64,000 bases of DNA from the NCBI GenBank assembly GCA_963722575.1, contig CAVRNR010000022.1:1488001-1552000 (forward strand). The letters are read 5' to 3'. Shown here piece after piece: positions 1-7,867 of this stretch; position 1 is the first letter of the stretch, and each line of letters begins with the position of its first letter. Source of the stretch: Fen-178 sp963722575. Lineage in GTDB: Bacteria; Acidobacteriota; Terriglobia; Bryobacterales; Bryobacteraceae. Below the pieces are notes generated by a model. The model was not told where the DNA came from and made no database searches. It saw only the letters and a list, made by a program, of their open reading frames with translations. The position numbers and the translations under genes are program-made.

Positions 1-1745
1 AGGATCCACAAATTGGCGCTGACACCGTCCGGCCCCATCTTGGCTACCGCCACGCGGCTGCCATCCGGAGAGATCTTCGGGGGTCCATAATCGCCCGGTT
101 CCGCTACTTGGCCGATCTGCTTCCCGCTCCGGTCCAGCCAGACCATCTGCTTGGTGGGCTTGCCCACGTCCTGGTACACCAGGATGCCGTTGCCCGAGAC
201 CGAGATGGGCGCCAGCGCCATACTCCGCACGGCGCCAACGTCATCCGCCAGGGTGAAGGGGTCTCCTTTCAGGGCGAGGTTTGAAATGTCGAACGGCTGC
301 TCCATCAGTTGGCGGTCGTGGATGAACAGCAGATAGCCGCTTTCCGCCGAGCCGCCCGCGGCCCCGCCGGAGTAAACGGCATTGGTCCCGGAGCTGAACA
401 GGCGGTGGTATTCGGGCGGCTCGAGCGTGCCGGCGTAGACCCCCGTAGTGTCGGTCAGGTCGGTCCGCTGAAAGAAAATGAAATGCTTGTCATCGGGCAG
501 GAACTGGGGCCAGAGATCGGAACGCTCGAATCTCGAGGAATCCAGCTTCAGGACGGGCTGCGGCTCTCCGCCATTCTCGGAGACCCGGTAGAGTCCACCG
601 GCCAGGCTGGGTGCGAACAGGATGACGCCATTGCGGTTCCAGGTGCCGCCGCCAGGCATGGCTTCCGCGCGGCAAACGATCGCGGGAGCGCCGCCGCTGA
701 TCCGCACCTTCTTCAACGACAGGTTGGCGAAAAACGCGATGTAATTGCTGTCCGGCGACCAGAACGGTGCGAACCCGCCCTCGGTTCCGGGAATGACGTT
801 GGCGTGAAGCGCGTCCAGCGGCCGCAGCCAGAGCATGCGCTGGCCTTCGGGCCCGATAGCCGAGAACGTGAGAAAGCGGCCATCCGGCGATACCGAAGGC
901 GTGCCCGGATAGCTGGTGTGCTCGGGAGGCGACAGCGCAAATCTGAGGACCGAAGCCGCGGGCCGCTGGTGCAGATACAAGCCCGCCGCCATAGAGAGGA
1001 CGGCTAACGCGATGATCACCGCCCCAGCGGCCCAGAGGCGCTGCCGCAAGGCGTCCCTGGGAACGGGCGGCTCGGGCAAGACATACGCCGGCGTGCGCGG
1101 AAGCTTGGAATCTCCGACAGGCGCCGGCGCGGCCGCCGTCCGGATTCCGGCCGGGCGCCGCGGCAGTTGGTTGGGAACCTCCGGCATGCGCTGCCACGAC
1201 CGGCCCGCCAGTTTCAGCTCGATCACGGCGTTCTGAATGCGCTGGCCGCGGCGGGCCGGGTCTTTCTCGAGACATCCGGCAATCACGGTTTCCATGGCCG
1301 CGTGGATCGGCGATTTCGCCATCAATCCCGCCACCGGCTGTTCGAGAATGGCGTCGTCCAGTTCCGCGCCCTCGCCTGGAAATGCCCGCCGCCCGCTGGC
1401 CATTTCGTAGAGCAGCGCGCCATAAGCGAACACGTCGCTGCGCCAGTCCGGCGCCTCGCCCCGCACCTGCTCCGGCGAGCGATAGGGCGCGGCGCGCTCG
1501 TCGAATCCTCGCAGCGGCGGCAGGATTCGCGCACCCGTACTGCCAATCCGCACGGAGAACGGCGACAGCCCGCCGTGAACCAGGCCGCGCAAGTGTGCCC
1601 GGTTGAGTGCGGCGCCAATCTCAATGGCGTAACGCAGCGCCTCTTCGGGAGGCAGGGGACCTCGCGCAAGTCGCTCGACCAGGAGCTCGCCCCTAACGGG
1701 ATCGTCGCTGGCAAAACCCACTTCGCTCTGGCCCACTTCGATCAC
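1..1745 (-). CDS. Partial: kinase-like (pseudokinase) protein with C-terminal PD40/TolB-type repeats
   Basis: The frame runs off the left edge with no stop. The first ~140 residues match the C-lobe of a bacterial Ser/Thr kinase: LVERLARGPLPPEEALRYAI, then YRSPEQVRGEAPDWRSDVFA and EKDPARRGQRI. The catalytic loop reads HGGLSPFSV (residues ~57-65) where active kinases have HRDLKPxN, and no DFG motif follows. The whole N-lobe (glycine loop, catalytic lysine) is absent, and the region upstream does not encode one. A single membrane segment lies near residues 233-255. PD40-type motifs follow (SVSPDGRFLTFSA, FWSPDSNYIAFFA). It is probably a membrane-anchored, catalytically dead scaffold or sensor. 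I chose GTG at 1745 because the best promoter then leaves a ~50-nt leader; TTG at 1799 is the alternative. Family assignment is firm; lack of activity is inferred from missing residues. Confidence 0.8.
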   Translation of the reverse strand, partial: MIEVGQSEVGFASDDPVRGELLVERLARGPLPPEEALRYAIEIGAALNRAHLRGLVHGGLSPFSVRIGSTGARILPPLRGFDERAAPYRSPEQVRGEAPDWRSDVFAYGALLYEMASGRRAFPGEGAELDDAILEQPVAGLMAKSPIHAAMETVIAGCLEKDPARRGQRIQNAVIELKLAGRSWQRMPEVPNQLPRRPAGIRTAAAPAPVGDSKLPRTPAYVLPEPPVPRDALRQRLWAAGAVIIALAVLSMAAGLYLHQRPAASVLRFALSPPEHTSYPGTPSVSPDGRFLTFSAIGPEGQRMLWLRPLDALHANVIPGTEGGFAPFWSPDSNYIAFFANLSLKKVRISGGAPAIVCRAEAMPGGGTWNRNGVILFAPSLAGGLYRVSENGGEPQPVLKLDSSRFERSDLWPQFLPDDKHFIFFQRTDLTDTTGVYAGTLEPPEYHRLFSSGTNAVYSGGAAGGSAESGYLLFIHDRQLMEQPFDISNLALKGDPFTLADDVGAVRSMALAPISVSGNGILVYQDVGKPTKQMVWLDRSGKQIGQVAEPGDYGPPKISPDGSRVAVAKMGPDGVSANLWI

Positions 1746-1803
1746 CGTAGATCCACTCGGCGGAATTTCCCCCCGGGCAGCCCTTTTCGCTGCTGTCAAT
1801 CAG

Positions 1804-1832
1804 ATTCTACTATCCGCTGTGCCGAATCACAA
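1804..1832 (-). promoter_or_regulatory. Sigma70-type promoter for the pseudokinase gene
   Basis: On the minus strand, TTGTGA (-35, 1827-1832) and TAGAAT (-10, 1804-1809) are separated by 17 bp. The predicted start of transcription is near 1797, which would put the GTG at 1745 behind a ~50-nt leader. This is a visual match to the consensus only. Confidence 0.45.
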
Positions 1833-1965
1833 TGAACCGGCACAAAACGAAGTTCGGGCTGTACTACCCGGCGATGGTGCGCCGCTAGCACTCTCGCCCC
1901 CGCTTCGCGATGCGTGCAACGGCATTTCCCCCGAAAGAGAATGGCGTCTTTGTGTGTTGACCCTA

Positions 1966-1993
1966 TTGACACTGCCGGTGGCGCATGTACAAT
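1966..1993 (+). promoter_or_regulatory. Sigma70-type promoter for the MerR gene
   Basis: TTGACA (1966-1971) and TACAAT (1988-1993) are separated by 16 bp, about 45 bp before the MerR start. A second TTGAC lies just upstream. The spacer is not the long 19-20 bp type of classical MerR-activated promoters. Confidence 0.5.
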
Positions 1994-2038
1994 CCAAAGT
2001 GGCACCTATTTCATATCCCATAACGGAAGCGGCCTAAA

Positions 2039-2542
2039 ATGTTCAAAGCCAGGAAACCCCGTCCGGTGTCCTCCCCGGACGCGCAAGGCTATAACAGCAG
2101 CGAAGTTGCCCGGATTTGCGGCGTCAGTCTGCGGCAATTGCAGTGGTGGGACGAGCGCAATGTCGTCTCGCCGCGCCAGGACGGTCACAAGCGGATTTAT
2201 CTGCCGGAGGAAGTGGTCGAGATTTCGGTCATCGCCGAACTGCGGCGCAAGGGATTCTCGCTGCAGAAGATCCGCCGCGTCCTGCGGTTCCTACAAAAAG
2301 ACATGGGCAAGCGCCTGAACGACGCCCTTTCGGCCGCTTCGGACGTTCATCTGCTCACCGACGGCAAATCGATCTTCCTGGAAGAGGCGCCCAACCGCAT
2401 CATCGATGTGCTCAAGAACGCGCGTCAACCCATGTTCCTGGTGTGCGTGACGGACCAAGTGAAACGCTTGACGGCGATCGCCGAGCGCAAGCCTGCCAAG
2501 TCCGAAACCGCCCCCGCCGCGCGCAAGGTCCGCGCGGTCTGA
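2039..2542 (+). CDS. MerR-family transcriptional regulator
   Basis: This 167-residue protein has a winged helix-turn-helix at residues ~18-88. It contains SSEVARICGVSLRQLQWWDE, then a wing with KRIYLPEEVVEI and the second helix pair RRKGFSLQKIRRVLRFL, as in MerR-type DNA-binding domains. The C-terminal half is short and has no conserved cysteines for metal binding, so the effector is unknown. The basic Ala/Lys-rich tail (~145-167) looks disordered. It stands alone on the plus strand behind its own promoter, divergent from the pseudokinase gene. The family call is secure; the target genes are not visible. Confidence 0.88.
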   Translation: MFKARKPRPVSSPDAQGYNSSEVARICGVSLRQLQWWDERNVVSPRQDGHKRIYLPEEVVEISVIAELRRKGFSLQKIRRVLRFLQKDMGKRLNDALSAASDVHLLTDGKSIFLEEAPNRIIDVLKNARQPMFLVCVTDQVKRLTAIAERKPAKSETAPAARKVRAV

Positions 2543-2556
2543 CGCAGCCCGGAATC

Positions 2557-2757
2557 TCAGTGCGGCACCGAGGCCTTGTAGAAGGTCAGCATGAGGAGGC
2601 CAACCAGCGCCAACCCCACTCCGGCGTACGAGTACGGGCTGTACCTCTCGAGTCCGGCCGCTGTCTGAGCGATCCCATTCAACGCGGTCCCCCGCAACCC
2701 GGGAGAGATGATCAGGAAGACGCAAGCCATTCCAAGAAGTGAGAACGCCCTAAGCAT
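2557..2757 (-). CDS. Small two-helix membrane protein
   Basis: This 66-residue protein has two hydrophobic stretches: residues ~2-22 (starting LRAFSLLGMACVFLIIS) and ~43-60 (YAGVGLALVGLLMLTFY). The central loop is GLRGTALNGIAQTAAGLERY. It ends 15 bp from the MerR stop on the opposite strand. The ribosome binding site is weak. I do not recognise a family. The clear amphipathic layout and the lack of any other gene in this slot support it as real, with modest confidence. Confidence 0.5.
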   Translation of the reverse strand: MLRAFSLLGMACVFLIISPGLRGTALNGIAQTAAGLERYSPYSYAGVGLALVGLLMLTFYKASVPH

Positions 2758-2785
2758 GAGATTGCTTTCCCGTCTATGTCAACAC

Positions 2786-2844
2786 ATTCCGCGCGGAATT
2801 GATAGAAACGCGAAAGTACTATGGGTACTATGTGGGTACTAGTG
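2786..2844. promoter_or_regulatory. Palindrome plus three GTACTA iterons between divergent genes
   Basis: A perfect 14-bp palindrome, ATTCCGCGCGGAAT, spans 2786-2799. It is followed by three direct repeats: GTACTATG at 2816-2823, GTACTATG at 2825-2832 and GTACTAGTG at 2836-2844. The block sits between the small membrane protein gene (minus) and the S41 protease gene (plus). It looks like a regulator-binding region, but no cognate protein can be named. Confidence 0.4.
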
Positions 2845-2925
2845 GCTCCGCTGCCGCAACTTGGGTATCATAAGAACGAAGCTAAGGACGCTGCGGACTG
2901 CGTACCCCGACCGCCCGGTTGAACT

Positions 2926-4512
2926 ATGAACATGAGAAGAGCACCGTACCTTGCCCTGATCGCCGCCAGCCTAGCGTTGCTGGTCCCGGTCTCCGTTTTG
3001 GGAATTCGCGCCCGCGCGGCTTCGACTCCCGATGACGACCTCGCCCGCGGCGTCCACTCCCTGACGGCGGCCTATGCGCTCGTCGAGAAGAACTTCGCCG
3101 ACCCGATCTCCCCGGAGAAGGCCATCTATGAGGGCGCCATACCGGGCATGCTGCAGACCCTGGACCCGCATTCGAGCTTTCTCGACCCCTCCGAGTTCGG
3201 CGACATGCAGCGGAAACAGCATGCGCAATATTTCGGCGTGGGAATGCTGATTGGCCCGGAACGCGGAAAGATTGTGGTGATGGAGCCCTTCCTCGATTCG
3301 CCCGCGTGGAAGGCCGATCTGCGCCGCGGCGACGCCATTGCCATCGTGGACGGGCACGACACCACCGGCATGGACACGGGCGCGGTAGCCGATCTGCTGA
3401 GAGGGCCAAAGGACAGCCAGGTGGGGATCACAGTGCGGCGGGAAGGCGCCGGCGGGCCCATCTCCGTGACGGTCACCCGCGGCGAGATCCAGACCAGCGT
3501 GGTGGATGCCTTCTGGCTGAAACCGGGCACTGCCTTTCTGGACGTCACTTCGTTCGAAGCGCAGAACGTCGACCACGACGTGGAGGCCTTGCTGCAAAAG
3601 TTGGGAGAGCAGTCCGTCACGGGCATGATATTGGATCTTCGCGGCAATCCCGGCGGCCTGGTCAACGAAGCCGTGGCCCTGGCGGGGCGATTTCTGCGCG
3701 ACGGGCAGGTGGTGGTGAGCCACCGGGGGCGCGCGGAGCAAGAGCAGGTTTTCCGCGCCAAGGCGCAGCCCTCCGCCCAGCGCTATCCCATCGTGGTCCT
3801 GGTGGACCGCCGCTCGGCTTCGGCATCCGAAATCGTGTCGGGCGCGCTGCAGGATCACGACCGGGCCTGGCTACTGGGCGAAACCACTTTTGGGAAGGGT
3901 TTGGTGCAGGCGCAATTCCCTCTCCACGAGGGCGCCGCCCTGCTGCTGACCATCGCCCACTACTACACGCCCAGCGGCCGCCTGATTCAGCGCGATTACT
4001 CGCACCAGTCGCTCTTCGACTATTACTCGATTCGGCCCGAAGCTCAAAACACCGCGGACGTGAAGGCGACCGACAGCGGACGCAAGGTGTACGGCGGCGG
4101 AGGGATCACCCCTGACGAGAAGTACGAATCCCCTCTAGCCAATGCCTTTCAGCGCCGGCTGATGGCGCCGGGGACGTTCTTTCATTTCGGCTCGCGGTAC
4201 TTCGGCGTTCCGAGACCGCACCTGCCCGAGGGCTGGGTTCCGGACGACGCGACGCTGGGAAGCTTCGCGGAATATCTGCGGTCCCAGCAGATCGCCTTCA
4301 CGGACGCGGAGTTCGCCGCCAACCGCGACTGGATGCGCGACCAGATTCGTTACGAGCTGTACTTTCGCGCCTTTGACAGGAAGACGGCCGACCGCGCGGC
4401 GTTCCACGGGGACCCGGAGGTTCAGCGCGCGGTCGAGAGCCTGCCGAAGGCACAAGCGCTGCTCCAGCAAGCCGAGCGGGTCCTGGCCCGGCGCGGCGCC
4501 GCCGCCCGCTGA
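2926..4512 (+). CDS. S41-family carboxyl-terminal processing protease with PDZ domain
   Basis: This 528-residue protein begins with a signal peptide or anchor (residues ~4-31), so it probably acts in the periplasm. A PDZ domain covers ~100-190 (FLDSPAWKADLRRGDAIAIV). The S41 catalytic domain follows. Ser299 in RRSASASEIVSGALQDH and Lys324 in TTFGKGLVQ form the Ser/Lys dyad, 25 residues apart as in Prc. The substrate-pocket strand DLRGNPGGLVNEAV is also present. These enzymes clip C-terminal tails of periplasmic proteins. The C-terminal ~130 residues are helical and charged and are not part of the core fold. The gene appears monocistronic. ATG at 2926 or 2932 could be the start. Confidence 0.92.
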   Translation: MNMRRAPYLALIAASLALLVPVSVLGIRARAASTPDDDLARGVHSLTAAYALVEKNFADPISPEKAIYEGAIPGMLQTLDPHSSFLDPSEFGDMQRKQHAQYFGVGMLIGPERGKIVVMEPFLDSPAWKADLRRGDAIAIVDGHDTTGMDTGAVADLLRGPKDSQVGITVRREGAGGPISVTVTRGEIQTSVVDAFWLKPGTAFLDVTSFEAQNVDHDVEALLQKLGEQSVTGMILDLRGNPGGLVNEAVALAGRFLRDGQVVVSHRGRAEQEQVFRAKAQPSAQRYPIVVLVDRRSASASEIVSGALQDHDRAWLLGETTFGKGLVQAQFPLHEGAALLLTIAHYYTPSGRLIQRDYSHQSLFDYYSIRPEAQNTADVKATDSGRKVYGGGGITPDEKYESPLANAFQRRLMAPGTFFHFGSRYFGVPRPHLPEGWVPDDATLGSFAEYLRSQQIAFTDAEFAANRDWMRDQIRYELYFRAFDRKTADRAAFHGDPEVQRAVESLPKAQALLQQAERVLARRGAAAR

Positions 4513-4534
4513 GTGGGCGAGACGCTTTCGTCTG

Positions 4535-5107
4535 TCAACCCGGAGGGCGCGCGTCCTTCTCCTCCATCCACGCGATCATGGTCATGGCCAGCCGCTCGGC
4601 CTGCTGGGAGATCGACATGCGCGATTCGGGCAGCACGAACCGGGTCTCCATCGAGAAGACCAGGGTGGACGGCCGATCCGCTTCCTCCAGTACGCGCTGC
4701 ATGTAATCGTGAATAGCCATCTCCGAGCCGGGCTTCTCCAGACCTCTCAGAAAGCCTAGAAACGCCACGAACTCGAAGGCCATGTCCGGACGGATTCTGG
4801 CGCGCCGCCGCGCTGGAATCGCCAGGACGACCTCCAACGGACCGCCGGGCGATCCCTCGATGTCGAGAAGCGCCAGACCGGCATCCCACAGGTCGTGGAT
4901 CGAAACCTGGAAGCCCAGCGGCGGCTCCCCCGGCGCTTTCGTGCGCAGCTTGCCGTACCAGGAGCCAGGCATCTCTCGCAACTGGCTCAGAACGCGCTCG
5001 CAGCCGCGGAGCGTGAACGTCAGCTCGGTGGGCCCATACCACGCACCGGCCAGGGAGTCCCAGCCATGCAGTTCGATACGCCCTTCAGACTGCGCGATTT
5101 CGGACAT
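4535..5107 (-). CDS. Hypothetical cytoplasmic protein
   Basis: This 190-residue soluble protein has a strong ribosome binding site (AGGAGA, 3 nt before the ATG). There is no signal peptide, membrane segment or metal motif. The first half is rich in beta-strand patterns (GRIELHGWDSLAGAWYGPTE, LGFQVSIHDLWDAGLALLDI) and the second half is helical (SMSISQQAERLAMTMIAWMEE region). I do not recognise the family. It lies 54 bp upstream of the MFS gene on the same strand but reads away from it. It is convergent with the S41 protease, whose stop is 22 bp away. Confidence 0.75.
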   Translation of the reverse strand: MSEIAQSEGRIELHGWDSLAGAWYGPTELTFTLRGCERVLSQLREMPGSWYGKLRTKAPGEPPLGFQVSIHDLWDAGLALLDIEGSPGGPLEVVLAIPARRRARIRPDMAFEFVAFLGFLRGLEKPGSEMAIHDYMQRVLEEADRPSTLVFSMETRFVLPESRMSISQQAERLAMTMIAWMEEKDARPPG

Positions 5108-5161
5108 GTTTCTCCTGTATTGTACAGCGGGTCGCGCGGGACGGCGCGGCCCGGCGCGGCG

Positions 5162-6463
5162 CTACTCTTCCGGCTCCAACTCCACACTGCCGCCGGTCAT
5201 TTCCTGGGGCGGGTCGCCGCCGGCCATCTGCTGCGCCACAATCAGCTTGCGCGCGTGGACGCGGATCTGCGGCCACCACATCCAGAAAACGGTCGCGGCC
5301 CCCATCGAGATGGCGCCGCCGCCGGCAACCGTCAAGGGCGCTCCCAGGCGGCCCGCCACCGCGCCCGCCAGCAGCGCGCCGAAGGGCGCCATCCCCATGA
5401 ACATCATCGAGTAGACCGACATCACACGGCCGCGCAACCGATCCGGCGACATGCTCTGAATGAGCGTGTTGGAAGATCCCATCTGGATCATCATGGCGAA
5501 GCCACACAGCGCCAGGATGGCCATTGAGAGCCAGAAGATCCGCGAAAGGGAGAAGGCCACCAGCCCGGCCCCGAATCCCAGGGCCGCGAACGACACCCAG
5601 CGCCCCAGTCCCTTGATATCCCGGCGGCTGGCCAACATCAGGGCGGCCGCCAGCGCGCCGATCCCGGTCGAGCCCATCAGCAAACCCAGCCCCCTCGCGC
5701 CGCCGTGCAGAATGCGGTCGGCGAAGATCGGCATGAGCACGGCGTAGGGCATTCCCGTGAAGCTCACCACGCCCAGCAGCATCAGCAAGGCGTGGACCGG
5801 CGGGTGCCGAATCACGAAGCGAAACCCTTCCGCCATGCGCGACAGGGGCGAGCCCGGCTGCGCCGCCGGCTGATGCCGCGGGACGCGCATCAGCAGCAGC
5901 CCGGCGATGACCGCGATGTAGCTGGCGCCATTGGCGAAGAAACACCAGCCCTCGCCGATGCCGGCCACCAGGATGCCCGCAATGGCCGGCCCCACCACGC
6001 GCGAGGCGTTGAACATGGAAGAGTTCAGCGCGATGGCGTTGATGAGGTCGGGCTTCGCCACCAGGCTCACGATGAACGCCTGACGCGCGGGAATATCGAA
6101 GGAATTCACCACCCCGAGCAACGCCGCCAGCACGAAGATGTGCCAGATGCGCACCCTGCCGGAGAGCGTGAGCGCCGCCAGCGCGAGAGCCAGCAGCATG
6201 GAGGCCGTCTGGGTGCTGACGACCAGGCGGTGGCGGCTGTAGCGATCGGCCACGACGCCTCCCACGGGCGCCAGCAGGAACACCGGAATCTGGGAAGCAA
6301 ACCCGGCCGCGCCCAACAGCACCGCCGATCCCGTGAGCCGGTAAACCAGCCACGCTTGCGCCACATTCTGCATCCAGGTGCCGATGAGCGAGATGAGCTG
6401 GCCGGCAAAAAACAGCCGGAAATTGCGGTATTGGAGGGCGCGCAGGGTAACCGGAAGTGGCAT
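5162..6463 (-). CDS. MFS transporter, EntS/MFS_3-like
   Basis: This 433-residue protein has about twelve hydrophobic helices and starts with the hallmark ALQYRNFRLFFAGQLISLIG, followed by GTWMQNVAQAWLVYRLTG. It carries the typical VADRYSRHRLVV loop between helices 2 and 3. This subfamily exports siderophores, drugs or other small molecules. A second member of the same subfamily lies at 29325-30530 with the same opening pattern. The neighbours give no clue to the substrate. The tail is acidic and cytoplasmic (ending in VELEPEE). Confidence 0.88.
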   Translation of the reverse strand: MPLPVTLRALQYRNFRLFFAGQLISLIGTWMQNVAQAWLVYRLTGSAVLLGAAGFASQIPVFLLAPVGGVVADRYSRHRLVVSTQTASMLLALALAALTLSGRVRIWHIFVLAALLGVVNSFDIPARQAFIVSLVAKPDLINAIALNSSMFNASRVVGPAIAGILVAGIGEGWCFFANGASYIAVIAGLLLMRVPRHQPAAQPGSPLSRMAEGFRFVIRHPPVHALLMLLGVVSFTGMPYAVLMPIFADRILHGGARGLGLLMGSTGIGALAAALMLASRRDIKGLGRWVSFAALGFGAGLVAFSLSRIFWLSMAILALCGFAMMIQMGSSNTLIQSMSPDRLRGRVMSVYSMMFMGMAPFGALLAGAVAGRLGAPLTVAGGGAISMGAATVFWMWWPQIRVHARKLIVAQQMAGGDPPQEMTGGSVELEPEE

Positions 6464-6571
6464 GCCACTTTCATTGTAAGAGTACGACAGACCATCGCCT
6501 TGCGTGGTCTGTCACGCCTCGCCACAGACGACACAAATCGATCGTCTGTCCCACCGGGTTACCATGGCTTG

Positions 6572-7867
6572 GTGGAGCAATCCGCGCTCGAATTCGAGTT
6601 GGCGCCCCAGCGCCGCATCTATACCGTCGGCGAGTTGAACGCGGCCATCCGCGCCGCGCTCGATGCGGAGTTTCGGGACGTGTGGGTCTCGGGCGAGATC
6701 TCCGGCCTCAAGCTGGCCGCGAGCGGCCACTACTATTTCACCCTCAAGGAGCGGGAATCGCAGGTGAAGTGCGTGGCGTTCCGCTCCGCCCACCGCTACT
6801 GGAAATTCAAGCCCCAGGACGGCCTGGCGGTGCTGGCGCGCGGCTCGATCGATGTCTACGAACCGCGCGGCGAATACCAGTTGCAGGTGGAAATGCTCGA
6901 GCCGCAAGGCGTGGGCGCGCTGCAACTGGCATTCGAGCAGCTCAAGCGCAAGCTGGCCGCCGAGGGCCTGTTCGCCGCCGGGCGCAAGCGTCCGCTGCCG
7001 CGTTTTCCCAGGCGTATTGGAATCGTCACCTCGCCGCGCGGCGCGGCCATCGCCGACCTCATTCAGATTCTTTCGCGGCGCTTCCCGGGACTGCACATCC
7101 GCCTCTTCCCCGCGCTGGTGCAGGGCGAGGGATCGGTGGAAGAGGTGTGCCGCGGCATCCAGTTCTTCAGCCAGTCCCAGTGGCCGGACGTGGTCATTGT
7201 GGGCCGCGGCGGCGGATCGCTGGAAGATCTGTGGACCTTCAACGAAGAAGCCGTGGCGCGGGCCATCGCCGCCTGTTCCGTGCCGGTGGTCTCGGCCGTG
7301 GGACACGAAACCAACGTCACCATCGCGGATTTCGTGGCCGACCTGCGCGCCCCCACGCCATCGGCCGCCGCCGAACTGGTGGTGCGCACGCGCGAGGAGC
7401 TGCTCGACCGCATTGCCGCCGCGCGCGCCAGCGGCACGCAGGCCATGCGCTATCGCCTGGCCATGCTGGAGCGCCGCCTGCGGCAGCGGGGCATCGAGAG
7501 CGCGCTCGGCGCGCTCCACCGCCGCGTGGGCCGCGGCCTGCAAGGCATCGACGAGCGGGAGTACCGCCTGCGCGAGCGCATCCGCGCGGAACTGGATGCG
7601 CGTGGGCGGGCGCGCCGCGCGCTCGAGGCGCGTCTCCAGGGTTGCGACGTCCGCCTGCGGCTGGCGCGGAGCCGCGGCGCGCTCGACCGGCTTACGGGCC
7701 AGCTCTCGACGCTCAGCCCGCTGCGGATTCTGGAGCGCGGCTATGCCATCGTCTCCGGCGCGGCGGGCATTTTGAAGGACGCCGGCGCCGCGCCGCCGGA
7801 TTCCGCCATCCACGTGCGCCTGGCTAAGGGCGAACTGGATGCGGTGGTGCGGCGGTCAAGCCAGTAG
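6572..7867 (+). CDS. xseA: Exodeoxyribonuclease VII large subunit
   Basis: This ~431-residue protein is the catalytic subunit of ExoVII, which degrades single-stranded DNA. An N-terminal OB fold (residues ~10-110: YTVGELNAAIRAAL, VWVSGEISGLKLAASGHYYF) is followed by the nuclease core with GRGGGSLEDLWTFNEE and DFVADLRAPTPSAAAELV. A long coiled coil runs through ~270-400. The conserved GHETD motif reads GHETN here (Asn248), and in E. coli XseA this Asp is one of the residues reported as essential. The open frame extends far upstream, but homology begins at GTG 6572 (or TTG 6569). No xseB follows; the HDAC-like gene overlaps the 3' end on the other strand. Confidence 0.92.
   Translation: MEQSALEFELAPQRRIYTVGELNAAIRAALDAEFRDVWVSGEISGLKLAASGHYYFTLKERESQVKCVAFRSAHRYWKFKPQDGLAVLARGSIDVYEPRGEYQLQVEMLEPQGVGALQLAFEQLKRKLAAEGLFAAGRKRPLPRFPRRIGIVTSPRGAAIADLIQILSRRFPGLHIRLFPALVQGEGSVEEVCRGIQFFSQSQWPDVVIVGRGGGSLEDLWTFNEEAVARAIAACSVPVVSAVGHETNVTIADFVADLRAPTPSAAAELVVRTREELLDRIAAARASGTQAMRYRLAMLERRLRQRGIESALGALHRRVGRGLQGIDEREYRLRERIRAELDARGRARRALEARLQGCDVRLRLARSRGALDRLTGQLSTLSPLRILERGYAIVSGAAGILKDAGAAPPDSAIHVRLAKGELDAVVRRSSQ

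Noticed and set aside
3..1275. Several long open frames on both strands across the pseudokinase region
   Set aside because: They lack protein-family features. The minus-strand frame with kinase and PD40 motifs is continuous across the same interval.
5705..6571. Open frame extending upstream of xseA by ~290 codons
   Set aside because: It runs antisense through the MFS gene, is rich in His/Arg/Gln typical of GC-rich antisense frames, and XseA homology begins only near 6572.
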